NCBI RefSeq assembly: GCF_002252525.1
Contig: NZ_NNRM01000047.1
Coordinates: 62,001 to 126,000 of the forward strand
From: Brucella pseudogrignonensis
GTDB lineage: Bacteria > Pseudomonadota > Alphaproteobacteria > Rhizobiales > Rhizobiaceae
Length of the DNA stretch: 64,000 nucleotides
Reading direction: 5' to 3'
In this document: positions 17,857-26,590 of the stretch, piece after piece
Position numbering within the stretch: position 1 is the stretch's first letter
Layout: each line of letters begins with the position of its first letter
Position numbers and translations under genes: made by a program
Notes under the pieces: generated by a model
What the model was told of the DNA's origin: nothing
The model's database searches: none
The model's input: the letters and a program-made list of their open reading frames with translations, nothing else

Positions 17857-18171
17857 TCAGATGCCTTCAACAGCCTCGAATCCCTCAAACTGAGGTGGGC
17901 CGGCATAAAGTGGCTTACGGTCGCCTGCATTGCGATGCGCGTTGCGGAACTGCTCTGATTTGGTCCAGAAGACAAAATCTTCACGCGTTTTCCAGACAGT
18001 GTGCGAGGAGTAAAGCGTATAGCCTTCTTCTTCATTGGTCGCGCCACGCAGAAGGTTGAAACTTTCGAAGCCCGGAAGTTCGGCGAGCTGGGAATCGCGG
18101 TTTCTCCAGACGGTTTCGAACTCGGCTTCGTTGCCGACGATAACCTTGAAGCGATTCATTGCGATGAACAT
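17857..18171 (-). CDS. IsdG/HmuQ-type heme-degrading monooxygenase
   Basis: This 104-residue antibiotic-biosynthesis-monooxygenase-fold protein has MFIAMNRFKV at the start, the SRDSQL-like NRDSQLAELPGF, YTLYSSHTVW, and AHRNAGDRKPLYAGPPQFEGFE near the end. This is the pattern of the HmuQ/HmuD heme oxygenases of Bradyrhizobium and of BhuO in Brucella, which open heme and release iron. The ATG at 18171 is chosen because AAAAGGA lies six bases upstream and it starts at the conserved family N-terminus. It is downstream of the heme receptor in the same direction. Confidence 0.88.
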   Translation of the reverse strand: MFIAMNRFKVIVGNEAEFETVWRNRDSQLAELPGFESFNLLRGATNEEEGYTLYSSHTVWKTREDFVFWTKSEQFRNAHRNAGDRKPLYAGPPQFEGFEAVEGI

Positions 18172-18260
18172 TGCTGATCCTTTTCTTTGCAAAGATGGAC
18201 TGGCTACAAAAATTCGTCAGGACAATCGCACAGATGATCTGTCGTGTCCTGTTGGTTTTC

Positions 18261-18293
18261 CGGCGAGTGCGGTGGTAGGGCCCGCACTCGCCG
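18261..18293. repeat. 12-bp inverted repeat between receptor and heme oxygenase genes
   Basis: CGGCGAGTGCGG (18261-18272) pairs perfectly with 18282-18293 across a 9-base loop. It has no T run on either side, so it is not a standard terminator. It may be an intercistronic stabilising or attenuating hairpin between bhuA and the heme oxygenase gene. Confidence 0.55.
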
Positions 18294-18395
18294 CGTCGTA
18301 TCTCGGGATATGAAGGCCACAGCCGCGGTCAGAGTTGGGTGGACTTCGTAGACACGACGATTGGTTTCCGGGAGGCAACAACCTCCCGAATGTGA

Positions 18396-20576
18396 TTAGA
18401 ACTTCTGCGTCAGCGACAGCTTGAAGTAGCGGCCAGCTTCTGAGTAGCGTTCAGTCACATTAGCTAAGCTGTTTACATTCATAGCGTTGTAGTAGGTCTT
18501 GTCGAATATGTTGTAGACGCCAGCCTGAAGACGCGTGCCATTCAGTTGTTTTGGCTCCCACCAACCTGTCAGATTGACGAGACCATAGCCGGGCAAACGA
18601 CGTGTTTGTGTCCCTGTTTGGGTTGAAATAGTCTGATTAACGTACGCCGCTGCGACAACACTGGTGTCAAGGCCCCAGGATTCAGCATTGTAACCCACAC
18701 CGAACACGCCCTTGAAGGGCTGTGATGATGCCAATGGGATATTATCATCCAGGTTCATAGCCTTCGCGTAAGCCAACGTGCCGTGCACATTGAAGCCGTT
18801 CACGAAGTTATGGTGCGCTTTTACTTCGATACCGGCAATCCGTGCCTTATCGAGGTTGCGATACTCGGTCAGGCCCATTGGAAATTCGGTTGTGCGGGTG
18901 GTTACGGTATCGATGAAGTCACTGTAGCGGTTCACGAATGCCGTGATTTTACCGCCTGAATTCTGATCGCCAAAATTTGCGCCGACATCGATGCCGTATC
19001 CCTTCTCAGGGTTAAGGTCAGGATTGCCGATTGTGCCATAGCCAGCAGACAGGTAGGTGACATAAAGCTGATCAATTTCTGGGGCTTTGTAAGTCGTAGA
19101 TACCTGCGCAAAGAGTTCAAGAGCTGGTGTGGCCTGCCAGGAGAAGCGGATCTTTGGCGAAATGCGGCTGTCCGAATTGTTAGCATAACCGCTTATCGAA
19201 TCTGGCTCATACTTAAACCAGTCAAACCGCATACCCGGAGTGATGGCAAAAGGCGTATCGCCTATTTCGATACGGTCTTCAGCGAAGAGGCCAAAGCGAT
19301 AGTTGTCGACGTCAGGTGTATCTGCCTGATTGATATGCAAGAATGCGCAGGTCGGGCTTTGAACACCACGAATACATGCGTCATCACCTGTAAACGACTG
19401 AGTGCTTTTGCCGATACTGAAATCACCACCAACAGTCAGCGAGTGATTGAGAATCCCAGTGTCGAAACCGAGATTTGTATAACCACTTGCCCCGTAACGT
19501 TCATCCTCCAGCTTATAATGGCGGCTGAAAGGACCTGCGAGGGCGCCTTTGCGTATGGTGTCCGTACCATAAGAGCGCGTCATCTTTTGCCAGTAAACAG
19601 TTGCCCAGGCATTGTTTACAAGGCCATCGCCTTGGCCTTCATAACGATAGTCGAGCGATACACGATCACGATCGTTTTTGCGGTTCTGATTGTAATCGCG
19701 ATTGTTGTAGGTCGTGCCTGCGTCCGAATTCAGATTGGTGTCTGAATCATACCGATTGCGCTCGGCTGTTATGCCGATGGTGTGACCGCCTTCAAGCTCC
19801 TGACGTAGCTTGAACATCAGGTTGCTGCGGTCGTAATCTTTAGGATCGGCCTCGGTGCGTGCTGCGCCATATCCGCCGACGTCACCCGTTCCGCGAATTT
19901 CATGGCCGCGCTTATACGAGCCCTGAAACAGAACCGAGGTGTTCTGAATCTTCTGTGCAACCGCGCCAGAGCCGATGAAGGATCGGTCGGAGCCGTCGTA
20001 AGTCAGCTTTGCGATGCCGCCGAATGCTTTGCCCGGAGCAAGCAGGTCTTCCGGTTCCAGTGTTCTCAACGCGATCGCGCCGCCCATAGCGCCCGAGCCA
20101 AGACGGCTGGCATCTGCGCCGTAAAGCACGTCAAATGTGGAGAGAGCAGAAATATCATATGCATCGCTGCTGCCACCGCTCACATCGGTACGGATGGCTG
20201 CGTCGAGATAAGGAATAGGAATGCCGTCGATTGTCGTGAGTACGCGATCATCCTGAAGACCGCGAATGTTCACGCTACCGGTCGTAGCGCTGACGGCGAG
20301 GCCAGGTTCCAGCGTGTTGGACAGATCCCGGACGGAATCAATGTCCTTCTTGCGGATTTCGTCAGCGGTTGTGACGTTTGCCAAAGGTGTATCGGAAACC
20401 GATCCCTTTGTGCCGCGTGTGTTCTTGATAACAATAGGTTTCAGCTCGACGCCGTTGTTGTCTGTCGCTGCAGCTTGTTCCTGCGCGTATGCATTCGATG
20501 TCATTGCCAGAATTACAACAGCGAGACCTGTGCTCGCCAGAAATGACCGCGTCTGTTCCCCGTTTTTCGCCCGCAT
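18396..20576 (-). CDS. bhuA: TonB-dependent outer-membrane heme receptor
   Basis: This 726-residue receptor has a signal peptide (to about NAYAQ), a plug domain with NIRGLQDDRVLTTIDGIPIPY, and a C-terminal beta-barrel ending in the outer-membrane signature (KLSLTQKF). In the heme-receptor region it has YKAPEIDQLY then NPDLNPEKG, corresponding to the FRAP and NPNL boxes, but I see no histidine between them, where many heme receptors have one. The ATG at 20576 is chosen from the signal peptide and an upstream AGGAG. Position beside hmuP-hmuSTUV supports heme as ligand; BhuA is the Brucella name. Confidence 0.92.
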   Translation of the reverse strand: MRAKNGEQTRSFLASTGLAVVILAMTSNAYAQEQAAATDNNGVELKPIVIKNTRGTKGSVSDTPLANVTTADEIRKKDIDSVRDLSNTLEPGLAVSATTGSVNIRGLQDDRVLTTIDGIPIPYLDAAIRTDVSGGSSDAYDISALSTFDVLYGADASRLGSGAMGGAIALRTLEPEDLLAPGKAFGGIAKLTYDGSDRSFIGSGAVAQKIQNTSVLFQGSYKRGHEIRGTGDVGGYGAARTEADPKDYDRSNLMFKLRQELEGGHTIGITAERNRYDSDTNLNSDAGTTYNNRDYNQNRKNDRDRVSLDYRYEGQGDGLVNNAWATVYWQKMTRSYGTDTIRKGALAGPFSRHYKLEDERYGASGYTNLGFDTGILNHSLTVGGDFSIGKSTQSFTGDDACIRGVQSPTCAFLHINQADTPDVDNYRFGLFAEDRIEIGDTPFAITPGMRFDWFKYEPDSISGYANNSDSRISPKIRFSWQATPALELFAQVSTTYKAPEIDQLYVTYLSAGYGTIGNPDLNPEKGYGIDVGANFGDQNSGGKITAFVNRYSDFIDTVTTRTTEFPMGLTEYRNLDKARIAGIEVKAHHNFVNGFNVHGTLAYAKAMNLDDNIPLASSQPFKGVFGVGYNAESWGLDTSVVAAAYVNQTISTQTGTQTRRLPGYGLVNLTGWWEPKQLNGTRLQAGVYNIFDKTYYNAMNVNSLANVTERYSEAGRYFKLSLTQKF

Positions 20577-20733
20577 TGCCTTGGTTTCTCCTGAGGCCAA
20601 AGGAAGTCTCTCGCGCCCAAAGGGGAGCAAGAAGATCAATTGTTACAAATGGTTAGTTTCTCCTCATCCCGAGAGGAGCATTTGTGCTGGCTGGAAGGGA
20701 CAACCTTCGGGCTTGCGCTGGAAAAAACAAGAT

Positions 20734-20752
20734 TTAAACTTGACTCGTTTAA
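20734..20752. promoter_or_regulatory. Inverted repeat TTAAAC-N7-GTTTAA in the bhuA/hmuP intergenic region
   Basis: This is a perfect 6-base inverted repeat with a 7-base spacer, lying just downstream of the predicted bhuA -10 box. Its position suits an operator. It does not match the Irr consensus, and I do not know its regulator. Confidence 0.4.
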
Positions 20753-20767
20753 TCCAGTAAGGCAGTG

Positions 20768-20794
20768 ATTATAAAACATGACTTTCGATGTCAA
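20768..20794 (-). promoter_or_regulatory. bhuA promoter overlapped by a RirA-type operator
   Basis: On the minus strand TTGACA (20789-20794) and TATAAT (20768-20773) are separated by 15 bases, a little short but with both hexamers perfect. A TGA-N9-TCA sequence (20779-20793), the form described for iron-responsive operators of RirA, covers the -35 box and spacer. RirA with iron would block this promoter. rirA lies 4.5 kb away in the same window. Confidence 0.62.
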
Positions 20795-20860
20795 CTAATG
20801 ATTTGTTTGGCATCCGGTCAGTTCACAAGACGGCTCCATAACTGGTGCAGAGGCAATAAA

Positions 20861-21121
20861 ATGAATAGGCGAATCCATATCGACATGCAGGTGCGGTTGC
20901 CGCGTGAACGCGTCTCCAGCCGCATGCCCGAAATTCAATCCCGTCTTGAAACGGGCGGACAAGCTAAATCGCACGTTTCTGAACAGTCCTACGAGCCGCA
21001 GCTCAAAACTTATGGCAGCCGTGAACTCTTCAACGGCTCTCGTGAAGTGGCGATAGAGCACGGCGGCTCTCTCTATCGTTTGAAGATCACCCGTCAAGGC
21101 AAGCTCATCCTGAACAAATAG
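20861..21121 (+). CDS. hmuP: Hemin uptake protein HmuP/HemP
   Basis: This 86-residue protein ends in the HemP domain: YGSRELFNGSREVAIEHGG, then LYRLKITRQGKLILNK. In Bradyrhizobium HmuP is a small co-activator required with Irr for expression of the heme receptor. The ATG at 20861 is used because AGAGG lies about seven bases upstream; the frame opens earlier but without a ribosome site. It is divergent from bhuA and 11 bases ahead of hmuS. Confidence 0.9.
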   Translation: MNRRIHIDMQVRLPRERVSSRMPEIQSRLETGGQAKSHVSEQSYEPQLKTYGSRELFNGSREVAIEHGGSLYRLKITRQGKLILNK

Positions 21122-21132
21122 GCAAACAACAG

Positions 21133-22209
21133 ATGACGACCCAGACCAAGCCCTCCCCAGAGCAGATACTCAAGGCACGGGCAGATAACCCGAAAATGCG
21201 TGAACGTGATTTTGCGCAGAGCCTCGGGATATCAGAGGCCGATTTCATTGCGGCTTACACCGGTGCAGATGCTGACAGCTCGATCTCCGCTCGCCGTATT
21301 CGCGCAGATGTGGAAACCTTGCTCAAACACGCCCCTTCGCTTGGCGAAGTCATGGCGTTGACACGCAATGAAAGCGCTGTGCACGAGAAGATCGGTCCAT
21401 TTGAAAAGACGATCTGGGGACCGCATGCGTCGCTCACGCTCGGCAAGGAAATCGATCTCCGCATTTTCCCAAAGCACTGGGTGCATGGTTTTGCGGTTGC
21501 CAAGCTTGATGGCGAACACGTTCGCCGCAGCCTTCAGTTCTTTGATGCATCGGGCGAAGCCGTTCATAAAATTCATCTGCGTCCAGCTTCTGATCTGGAA
21601 GCCTACGAGCAGCTTGTTTCTGAACTGTTGCTTGATGATCAGACGCCTTCGATCGAAACAAAGCCTGTCGCTGCCAAGGCAGAAAAAGCCGATGTTTCGG
21701 CTATCGATGCCGATGCGTTCCGTGAACGCTGGGGCGCACTCACCGATGTTCACCAGTTTGTCGGTCTTCTGAAAGATTTCGGCGTTGATCGTCATCAGGC
21801 CGTGCATCTTGCTGGGCAGGATTTCGCATGGCGCGTTGATCTGACTGCTGTCGAAGCGATGATGAACCATGTCGTTCAGGAACAGATTCCAATCATGTGC
21901 TTTGTTGGAAGCCGTGGCTGTATCCAGATTCACACCGGCAAGATTGCCGAAATCAAGACAATGGGTCCATGGCTCAATGTGCTTGATCCGACTTTCCATC
22001 TGCACCTTCGCGCCGATCATATCGCCAATGCCTGGGTTGTTCGTAAGCCAACCAAGGACGGTCATGTCACTTCGCTTGAGGCTTATGATGCCAATGGTGA
22101 GCTGATTATCCAGTTCTTCGGCGAGCGTCACGAGGGCGAAGCGGAACTGGCTGACTGGCGTATGATCGCGGAAAATCTGCCGCGCTTGCCGCAGTCGAAC
22201 GCTGCTTAA
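21133..22209 (+). CDS. hmuS: Hemin transport/degrading protein HmuS
   Basis: This 358-residue cytoplasmic protein has two tandem HemS/ChuS-type domains; the second begins near residue 195 (FRERWGALTDVHQFVGLLKDFGV). Family landmarks are HASLTLGKEIDLRIFPKHW in the first half and MCFVGSRGCIQIHTG in the second. HemS-type proteins accept imported heme in the cytosol, and some degrade it. It is cotranscribed with hmuP. Confidence 0.92.
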   Translation: MTTQTKPSPEQILKARADNPKMRERDFAQSLGISEADFIAAYTGADADSSISARRIRADVETLLKHAPSLGEVMALTRNESAVHEKIGPFEKTIWGPHASLTLGKEIDLRIFPKHWVHGFAVAKLDGEHVRRSLQFFDASGEAVHKIHLRPASDLEAYEQLVSELLLDDQTPSIETKPVAAKAEKADVSAIDADAFRERWGALTDVHQFVGLLKDFGVDRHQAVHLAGQDFAWRVDLTAVEAMMNHVVQEQIPIMCFVGSRGCIQIHTGKIAEIKTMGPWLNVLDPTFHLHLRADHIANAWVVRKPTKDGHVTSLEAYDANGELIIQFFGERHEGEAELADWRMIAENLPRLPQSNAA

Positions 22210-22237
22210 AGAACAGGCGGATAACTCCTTGTTTTGA

Positions 22238-22274
22238 TGTGTATTCCGGATGTTTTTTCCGTTCGGAATACACA
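22238..22274 (+). repeat. Intercistronic hairpin between hmuS and hmuT
   Basis: An 11-bp stem (TGTGTATTCCG 22238-22248 with CGGAATACACA 22264-22274) has a 15-base loop rich in T. No T run follows, so complete termination is unlikely. It may reduce read-through or protect the upstream mRNA end. Confidence 0.55.
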
Positions 22275-22353
22275 CTAAGCCCAATTTTATATGCACGTCA
22301 TCATTGGAGAACGAGTTAGCTCGTTTCCACGGCGTGCTTTAGGGAAGCGGAAC

Positions 22354-23247
22354 ATGTCAATCATTTCATCAAGCATCGGTCGTTGCGCAGCGCTGGCGGT
22401 TATTGTCGCTTCTGTTGCTTTTGGCGGTGTCGCAAAAGCCGATACGGTTGAGAAAATCACCGATACGTCACGTCTGGTGTCCATCGGCGGTTCTGTCACC
22501 GAAATCGTCTATGCGCTTGGCGCGGGCGATAAGCTCGTCGCTCGTGATCAAACCAGTAGCTATCCGGAAGAAGCTCGAAAACTGGTTGATGTCGGCTATA
22601 TGCGCCGTCTTTCGCCGGAAGGTGTTCTTTCAGTCAATCCTACGGGTATTTTGATGCTTGAGGGCAGTGGTCCTCCAGAAGCGCTTGAAGTGCTGAAAAA
22701 AGCTTCGGTTCCGATGGTTGTTATTCCCGAAGAGCATACCGGCGAAAGCGTGATTGCCAAGATTGAAGCCGTCGGCAAGGCGCTTGGTCTGGAAGATAAA
22801 GCCAAAGCGCTCGCAGCTGACGTATCGCGGGATCTGGAAGCTGCGCAGAAAATTTCAGCAAACCAGAATCCGCGCAAGCGCGTGTTGTTCATCATGTCGG
22901 CTCAGGAAGGACGCATTATGGCGTCCGGTACGGGCACAGGTGCCAATGGCATCATCACCCTTGCGGGCGGTGTGAACGCAATCGACTCTTATCAGGGTTA
23001 TAAGCAGCTCACCGATGAAGCCGTTGAGAAGGCTGCTCCTGATCTCATCCTCACCATGAATATTGGCAAGGATAGCGTTCAGAAAGAGGATCTGCTGAAG
23101 AACCCGGCTCTTGCTAATTCGCCTGCTGGACGCAGCGGTAACATCGTTCAGATGGATTCACTCTATCTGCTCGGCTTTGGTCCACGCACAGGCGCTGCCA
23201 GCCGTGAATTGTCTGAAAAGCTCTATGGCAAGCAGGCTGCAAACTAA
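22354..23247 (+). CDS. hmuT: Heme ABC transporter periplasmic binding protein HmuT
   Basis: This 297-residue class III binding protein has a signal peptide ending near GVAKA. The body begins RLVSIGGSVTEIVYALGAGDKLVARDQTSSYP, the sequence typical of HmuT, and the late QMDSLYLLGFGPRTG is also conserved. It shuttles heme from the TonB-dependent receptor to HmuU. The ATG at 22354 has AGCGGA just upstream and starts the signal peptide. Confidence 0.92.
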   Translation: MSIISSSIGRCAALAVIVASVAFGGVAKADTVEKITDTSRLVSIGGSVTEIVYALGAGDKLVARDQTSSYPEEARKLVDVGYMRRLSPEGVLSVNPTGILMLEGSGPPEALEVLKKASVPMVVIPEEHTGESVIAKIEAVGKALGLEDKAKALAADVSRDLEAAQKISANQNPRKRVLFIMSAQEGRIMASGTGTGANGIITLAGGVNAIDSYQGYKQLTDEAVEKAAPDLILTMNIGKDSVQKEDLLKNPALANSPAGRSGNIVQMDSLYLLGFGPRTGAASRELSEKLYGKQAAN

Positions 23248-23315
23248 AACATATGCCTGTCGAGCATCATTGCTGGCAGGCATATCGCGGAAACCCGCAA
23301 TAAGGACATATCGAA

Positions 23316-24434
23316 ATGACCAGCCAAGACCGCGTGGCAAAACCCGGGGGCTTTGCCGTGCGTGATCAAGCCAACGATAGTCATGCCGGAGATCGCTCTG
23401 CGCGCGCTCGTTTGGCTATCGCAATTCTCGCTGTTGCACTTTGCATAACCGCACTGTTCAGTCTGACTGCGGGTGCTTCCGACGCCTCTGTCATGAGCGT
23501 TTTGCGGGAACTGGTTTTTGGAACGCAAGAAAGTGCAGACGCATTCCGGCGTGACCATCTGATCATTATGGAAATTCGTCTACCGCGCATCATCATGGGA
23601 ATACTGGTTGGCGCTTCGCTTGCCGTTTCCGGTGCCGTTATGCAGGGCTTGTTCCGCAATCCGCTTGCTGATCCGGGACTTGTTGGTGTTTCCGCAGGTG
23701 CCAGCCTTGGTGCGGTTTCAATGATTGTCTTGGGTGGAACAGCACTTGCTCCGCTTTATCTGTTGCTCGGTCTTTGCGCCCTGCCTCTCGCTGCATTTTT
23801 TGGTGGCCTGATAACTACGCTTATCCTTTATCGCGTGGCGACGCGGCGCGGACGTACTTCTGTCGCTACGATGCTTCTGGCTGGTATCGCGCTTGGGGCT
23901 CTGACAGGTGCTGCCACTGGAGCTCTCGTCTATATTTCTGATGATCGACAGTTGCGTGATCTGACCTTCTGGGGGCTTGGCTCGCTGGCAGGTGCTACTT
24001 GGGGCAAGATCGGCACGGCTGGCCCGATTATCATGGTCATACTTTTTGCGACACCGTTTCTGTCGCGGGGTCTTAATGCGCTCGCGTTGGGTGAGGCGGC
24101 AGCCGGCCATCTTGGTATTCCTGTGCAGCGGATTAAAAACGTCGCAATCGTAACTGTTGCTGCGGCGACGGGTGCGACGGTCGCAATATCCGGCGGCATC
24201 GGCTTTATCGGCATTGTCGTGCCGCATATGCTGCGCTTGAGCATTGGTCCTGATCACCGTTACTTGTTGCCTTCCGCAGCACTGCTCGGGGCAATCATGC
24301 TTTTGCTTGCAGATGCGGTAAGCCGCACCATTGTTGCACCTGCCGAATTGCCGATTGGCATCATTACGGCTGTGTGCGGCGCTCCATTCTTCCTCTGGAT
24401 ATTGCTGCGCCAGCGCGGCGTTCTTGATCTGTGA
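23316..24434 (+). CDS. hmuU: Heme ABC transporter permease HmuU (FecCD family)
   Basis: This 372-residue inner-membrane permease has about nine or ten membrane spans. It has the FecCD landmarks RLPRIIMGILVGASLAVSG, the NPLADPGLVGVSAGA loop and GFIGIVVPHMLRL near the ATPase-docking region. A 40-residue basic, polar N-terminus precedes the first span. Its stop codon overlaps the possible GTG start of hmuV. Confidence 0.93.
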   Translation: MTSQDRVAKPGGFAVRDQANDSHAGDRSARARLAIAILAVALCITALFSLTAGASDASVMSVLRELVFGTQESADAFRRDHLIIMEIRLPRIIMGILVGASLAVSGAVMQGLFRNPLADPGLVGVSAGASLGAVSMIVLGGTALAPLYLLLGLCALPLAAFFGGLITTLILYRVATRRGRTSVATMLLAGIALGALTGAATGALVYISDDRQLRDLTFWGLGSLAGATWGKIGTAGPIIMVILFATPFLSRGLNALALGEAAAGHLGIPVQRIKNVAIVTVAAATGATVAISGGIGFIGIVVPHMLRLSIGPDHRYLLPSAALLGAIMLLLADAVSRTIVAPAELPIGIITAVCGAPFFLWILLRQRGVLDL

Positions 24435-24442
24435 GGCGCGAA

Positions 24443-25243
24443 ATGATCGAAACCAAAAACCTAAGTGTTTCTATCGGCAATAAGCCGATTATAGAGAATA
24501 TCAATTTTGTCGCGCGTCCTGGCGAAGTGACAGCAATTGTTGGGCCTAACGGTTCCGGTAAGACTACGCTGCTGCGCGCGCTTTCTGGTGATATTACTTA
24601 TACGGGTTCTGCTTATCTGGATGGCGAGGATTTTGCAGGGATCAAGCCCTGGCGCATGGCTGCGCGCCGGGCTGTGCTGCCGCAAGCCAGCGCTTTGTCG
24701 TTTCCTTTTACTGTCCGCGAGATCGTCCATATCGGTTTGACGGGTGGTTTCAGCGGTGTAACTGGTGCAGAGCAGGAGAAGTTGCCCGATCTTGCATTGC
24801 AGAAGGTTGATCTCGCAGGCTTCAGCGGCAGGCTTTATCAGGAGCTTTCGGGTGGTGAACAGCAGCGGGTGCAGCTTGCACGCGTGCTTTGTCAGGTCTG
24901 GAAGCCAGTCGTGGATGGAAAACCGCGTTATCTGTTCCTGGATGAGCCTATTTCGAGCCTCGATATAAAGCATCAGATCACAGTTATGGAAATTGCACGC
25001 GATTTCGCAGCCGCTGGTGGCGGCGTGATTGCTATCCTTCACGATCTCAATCTGACTGCCATGTTCGCCGACAGTATCGCTGTCATGCACAAGGGCAAAC
25101 TTGATACCATCGGCACGCCACAACATGCGCTGACTGATGATCGGTTGGAGCGGGTTTATGAGTGCTCTCTAAGGGTCGGTGTGCCGCCAGCGCAAGGCGT
25201 GCCATTCGTGTTGCCACAATCGGCCTATGCCGCGGCACTCTAA
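24443..25243 (+). CDS. hmuV: Heme ABC transporter ATP-binding protein HmuV
   Basis: This 266-residue ATPase has Walker A GPNGSGKT at residues 34-41, signature LSGGEQQRVQLARVL near 138, and Walker B YLFLDEPISSLD near 170. It powers HmuU. The ATG at 24443 has GAGGCG about six bases upstream; a GTG at 24431 that overlaps the hmuU stop is the alternative start. It is the last gene of the operon, before a strong hairpin. Confidence 0.92.
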   Translation: MIETKNLSVSIGNKPIIENINFVARPGEVTAIVGPNGSGKTTLLRALSGDITYTGSAYLDGEDFAGIKPWRMAARRAVLPQASALSFPFTVREIVHIGLTGGFSGVTGAEQEKLPDLALQKVDLAGFSGRLYQELSGGEQQRVQLARVLCQVWKPVVDGKPRYLFLDEPISSLDIKHQITVMEIARDFAAAGGGVIAILHDLNLTAMFADSIAVMHKGKLDTIGTPQHALTDDRLERVYECSLRVGVPPAQGVPFVLPQSAYAAAL

Positions 25244-25259
25244 AAAGTTTGAGACAAAC

Positions 25260-25296
25260 AAAAAGGCTGAGAACCTGCCCGGTTCTCAGCCTTTTT
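25260..25296. terminator. Strong bidirectional terminator between hmuV and rirA
   Basis: A perfect 16-bp stem (25260-25275 with 25281-25296), a 5-base loop and A/T runs on both outer sides lie between convergent genes. Confidence 0.93.
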
Positions 25297-25316
25297 CTAT
25301 TCAACCACGCTGCAAA

Positions 25317-25781
25317 TCAGCTGGCAACACGTTCCGCTTCGAGATCTTCATCAAGACCGAGCAGCACGCGAACATTTGGACGTGCCTTAACCAAATCCGA
25401 GATGCTATACTTCATCAATACGCCGAAGAATGCATTGAGTGCTTCACGCAGGGCTGAGTTGAGGCCACAACTATCGACAAGCGGGCATTCTGTTGCGTCA
25501 TTTTCGAAGCATTCGGCCATGGCGAAGTTTTCTTCAGTCACGCGCACGACATCGAACAGCGAAATATCCTTGGCAGCGCGTCCGAGACGCACACCACCGT
25601 TACGGCCGCGTACAGTCTCAACCAGTCCGTTTTCGACAAGTGGCTGCAAAATCTTGAAGAGGAAAAGCTCCGAAACGCCATAAGCGCGGGCAATTTCCGG
25701 AACGCGGCTCAGTTTGCCGTCATTGGCGGCACAATACATAAGCATGCGAATGGCATAATTCGTCTGACGAGTAAGACGCAT
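25317..25781 (-). CDS. rirA: Rrf2-family iron-responsive regulator RirA
   Basis: RirA is the global iron repressor of Rhizobiales; it holds an Fe-S cluster and represses uptake genes when iron is sufficient. This 154-residue protein has the Rrf2 winged helix at the N-terminus (MRLTRQTNYAIRMLMY, then VRGRNGGVRLGR) and three cysteines at C91, C99 and C105, the cluster ligands known for RirA. AAAGGA lies eight bases before the ATG. It sits beside the heme-uptake operon it is expected to control. Confidence 0.94.
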   Translation of the reverse strand: MRLTRQTNYAIRMLMYCAANDGKLSRVPEIARAYGVSELFLFKILQPLVENGLVETVRGRNGGVRLGRAAKDISLFDVVRVTEENFAMAECFENDATECPLVDSCGLNSALREALNAFFGVLMKYSISDLVKARPNVRVLLGLDEDLEAERVAS

Positions 25782-25933
25782 TGATTATTCCTTTCAGCAC
25801 ATCCTCAAGCCTTCCTGATGGACCTACCCACGGAAAACTCTGCTTTTGGTTACGTCACAACCCCATCAGGCTCCTCCGGAGCCCGGAGATTTCAGGGGTA
25901 TGTGCCAAGCGAGTGCATTCACTTCGAATCCAC

Positions 25934-25950
25934 TTTAGAACTATTCTTAA
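25934..25950. promoter_or_regulatory. ICE-like motif upstream of rirA
   Basis: TTTAGAA-CTA-TTCTTAA differs from the Irr consensus TTTAGAA-N3-TTCTAAA at one arm position. It lies about 150 bases before the rirA start in an otherwise gene-free region. Control of rirA by Irr is possible but inferred. Confidence 0.5.
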
Positions 25951-26041
25951 AATATATGAAGTGTTTTATCACCTTTAAAGGGCAAAAAAGCACTTCATTT
26001 CATCACGTCATCGCGATTAGATAATCCGGGCAACACATGCC

Positions 26042-26500
26042 TTACTGGCAAACATCAATCCATTCAGCCGAAACAAGCTCGGCCATTTTCTGCGGTGCGA
26101 TCCGCACTGCACTGTTTGTAGCCCCGGCAGCCGGAACGACTTCGTCGAAAGTCTTGAGCGACAAATCGCAATAAACGGGCAGGGCGCTAGGCAATCCAAA
26201 CGGGCAAACACCACCGACCGGATGACTTGTTTCATTCAAGACGCTTTCCGCATCCAACATGCGCGGTTTGGTTCCGAACTGGTCCTTGAATTTGCGATTA
26301 TCGATACGCGCATCTCCCCGCGTCACGATAAGTATGGTCTGATCTTTCGCGGCAAATGACAGTGTCTTTGCGATCTGTCCCGGTTCGACACCATGCGCCT
26401 CGGCTGCGAGGGCGACTGTCGCCGTACTGGTTGGCAGTTCAATCACTTCGATTTCGGGTGCCTTGTCTGCGAAAAACGCCTTGACCGATTCCAGGCTCAT
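26042..26500 (-). CDS. YbaK/EbsC-family aminoacyl-tRNA deacylase
   Basis: This 152-residue single-domain protein is of the YbaK/ProX type, with TATVALAAEAHGVEPGQIAKTLSF, the conserved lysine region RIDNRKFKDQFG, and HPVGGVCPFGLP near residue 95. These proteins hydrolyse mischarged Cys- or Ala-tRNA(Pro) or related tRNAs. The ATG at 26500 is preferred over an upstream frame extension because AAGGGAACGT precedes it. It lies between rirA and tRNA-Ser on the chromosomal side of the element junction. Confidence 0.86.
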   Translation of the reverse strand: MSLESVKAFFADKAPEIEVIELPTSTATVALAAEAHGVEPGQIAKTLSFAAKDQTILIVTRGDARIDNRKFKDQFGTKPRMLDAESVLNETSHPVGGVCPFGLPSALPVYCDLSLKTFDEVVPAAGATNSAVRIAPQKMAELVSAEWIDVCQ

Positions 26501-26590
26501 ACGTTCCCTTTTCTTTATGACTATTATTCTCAAGTTTATGCTTCATTAACCTGAAGAGCAAGACTATCAGTCATTTAATCGAGGATGACA

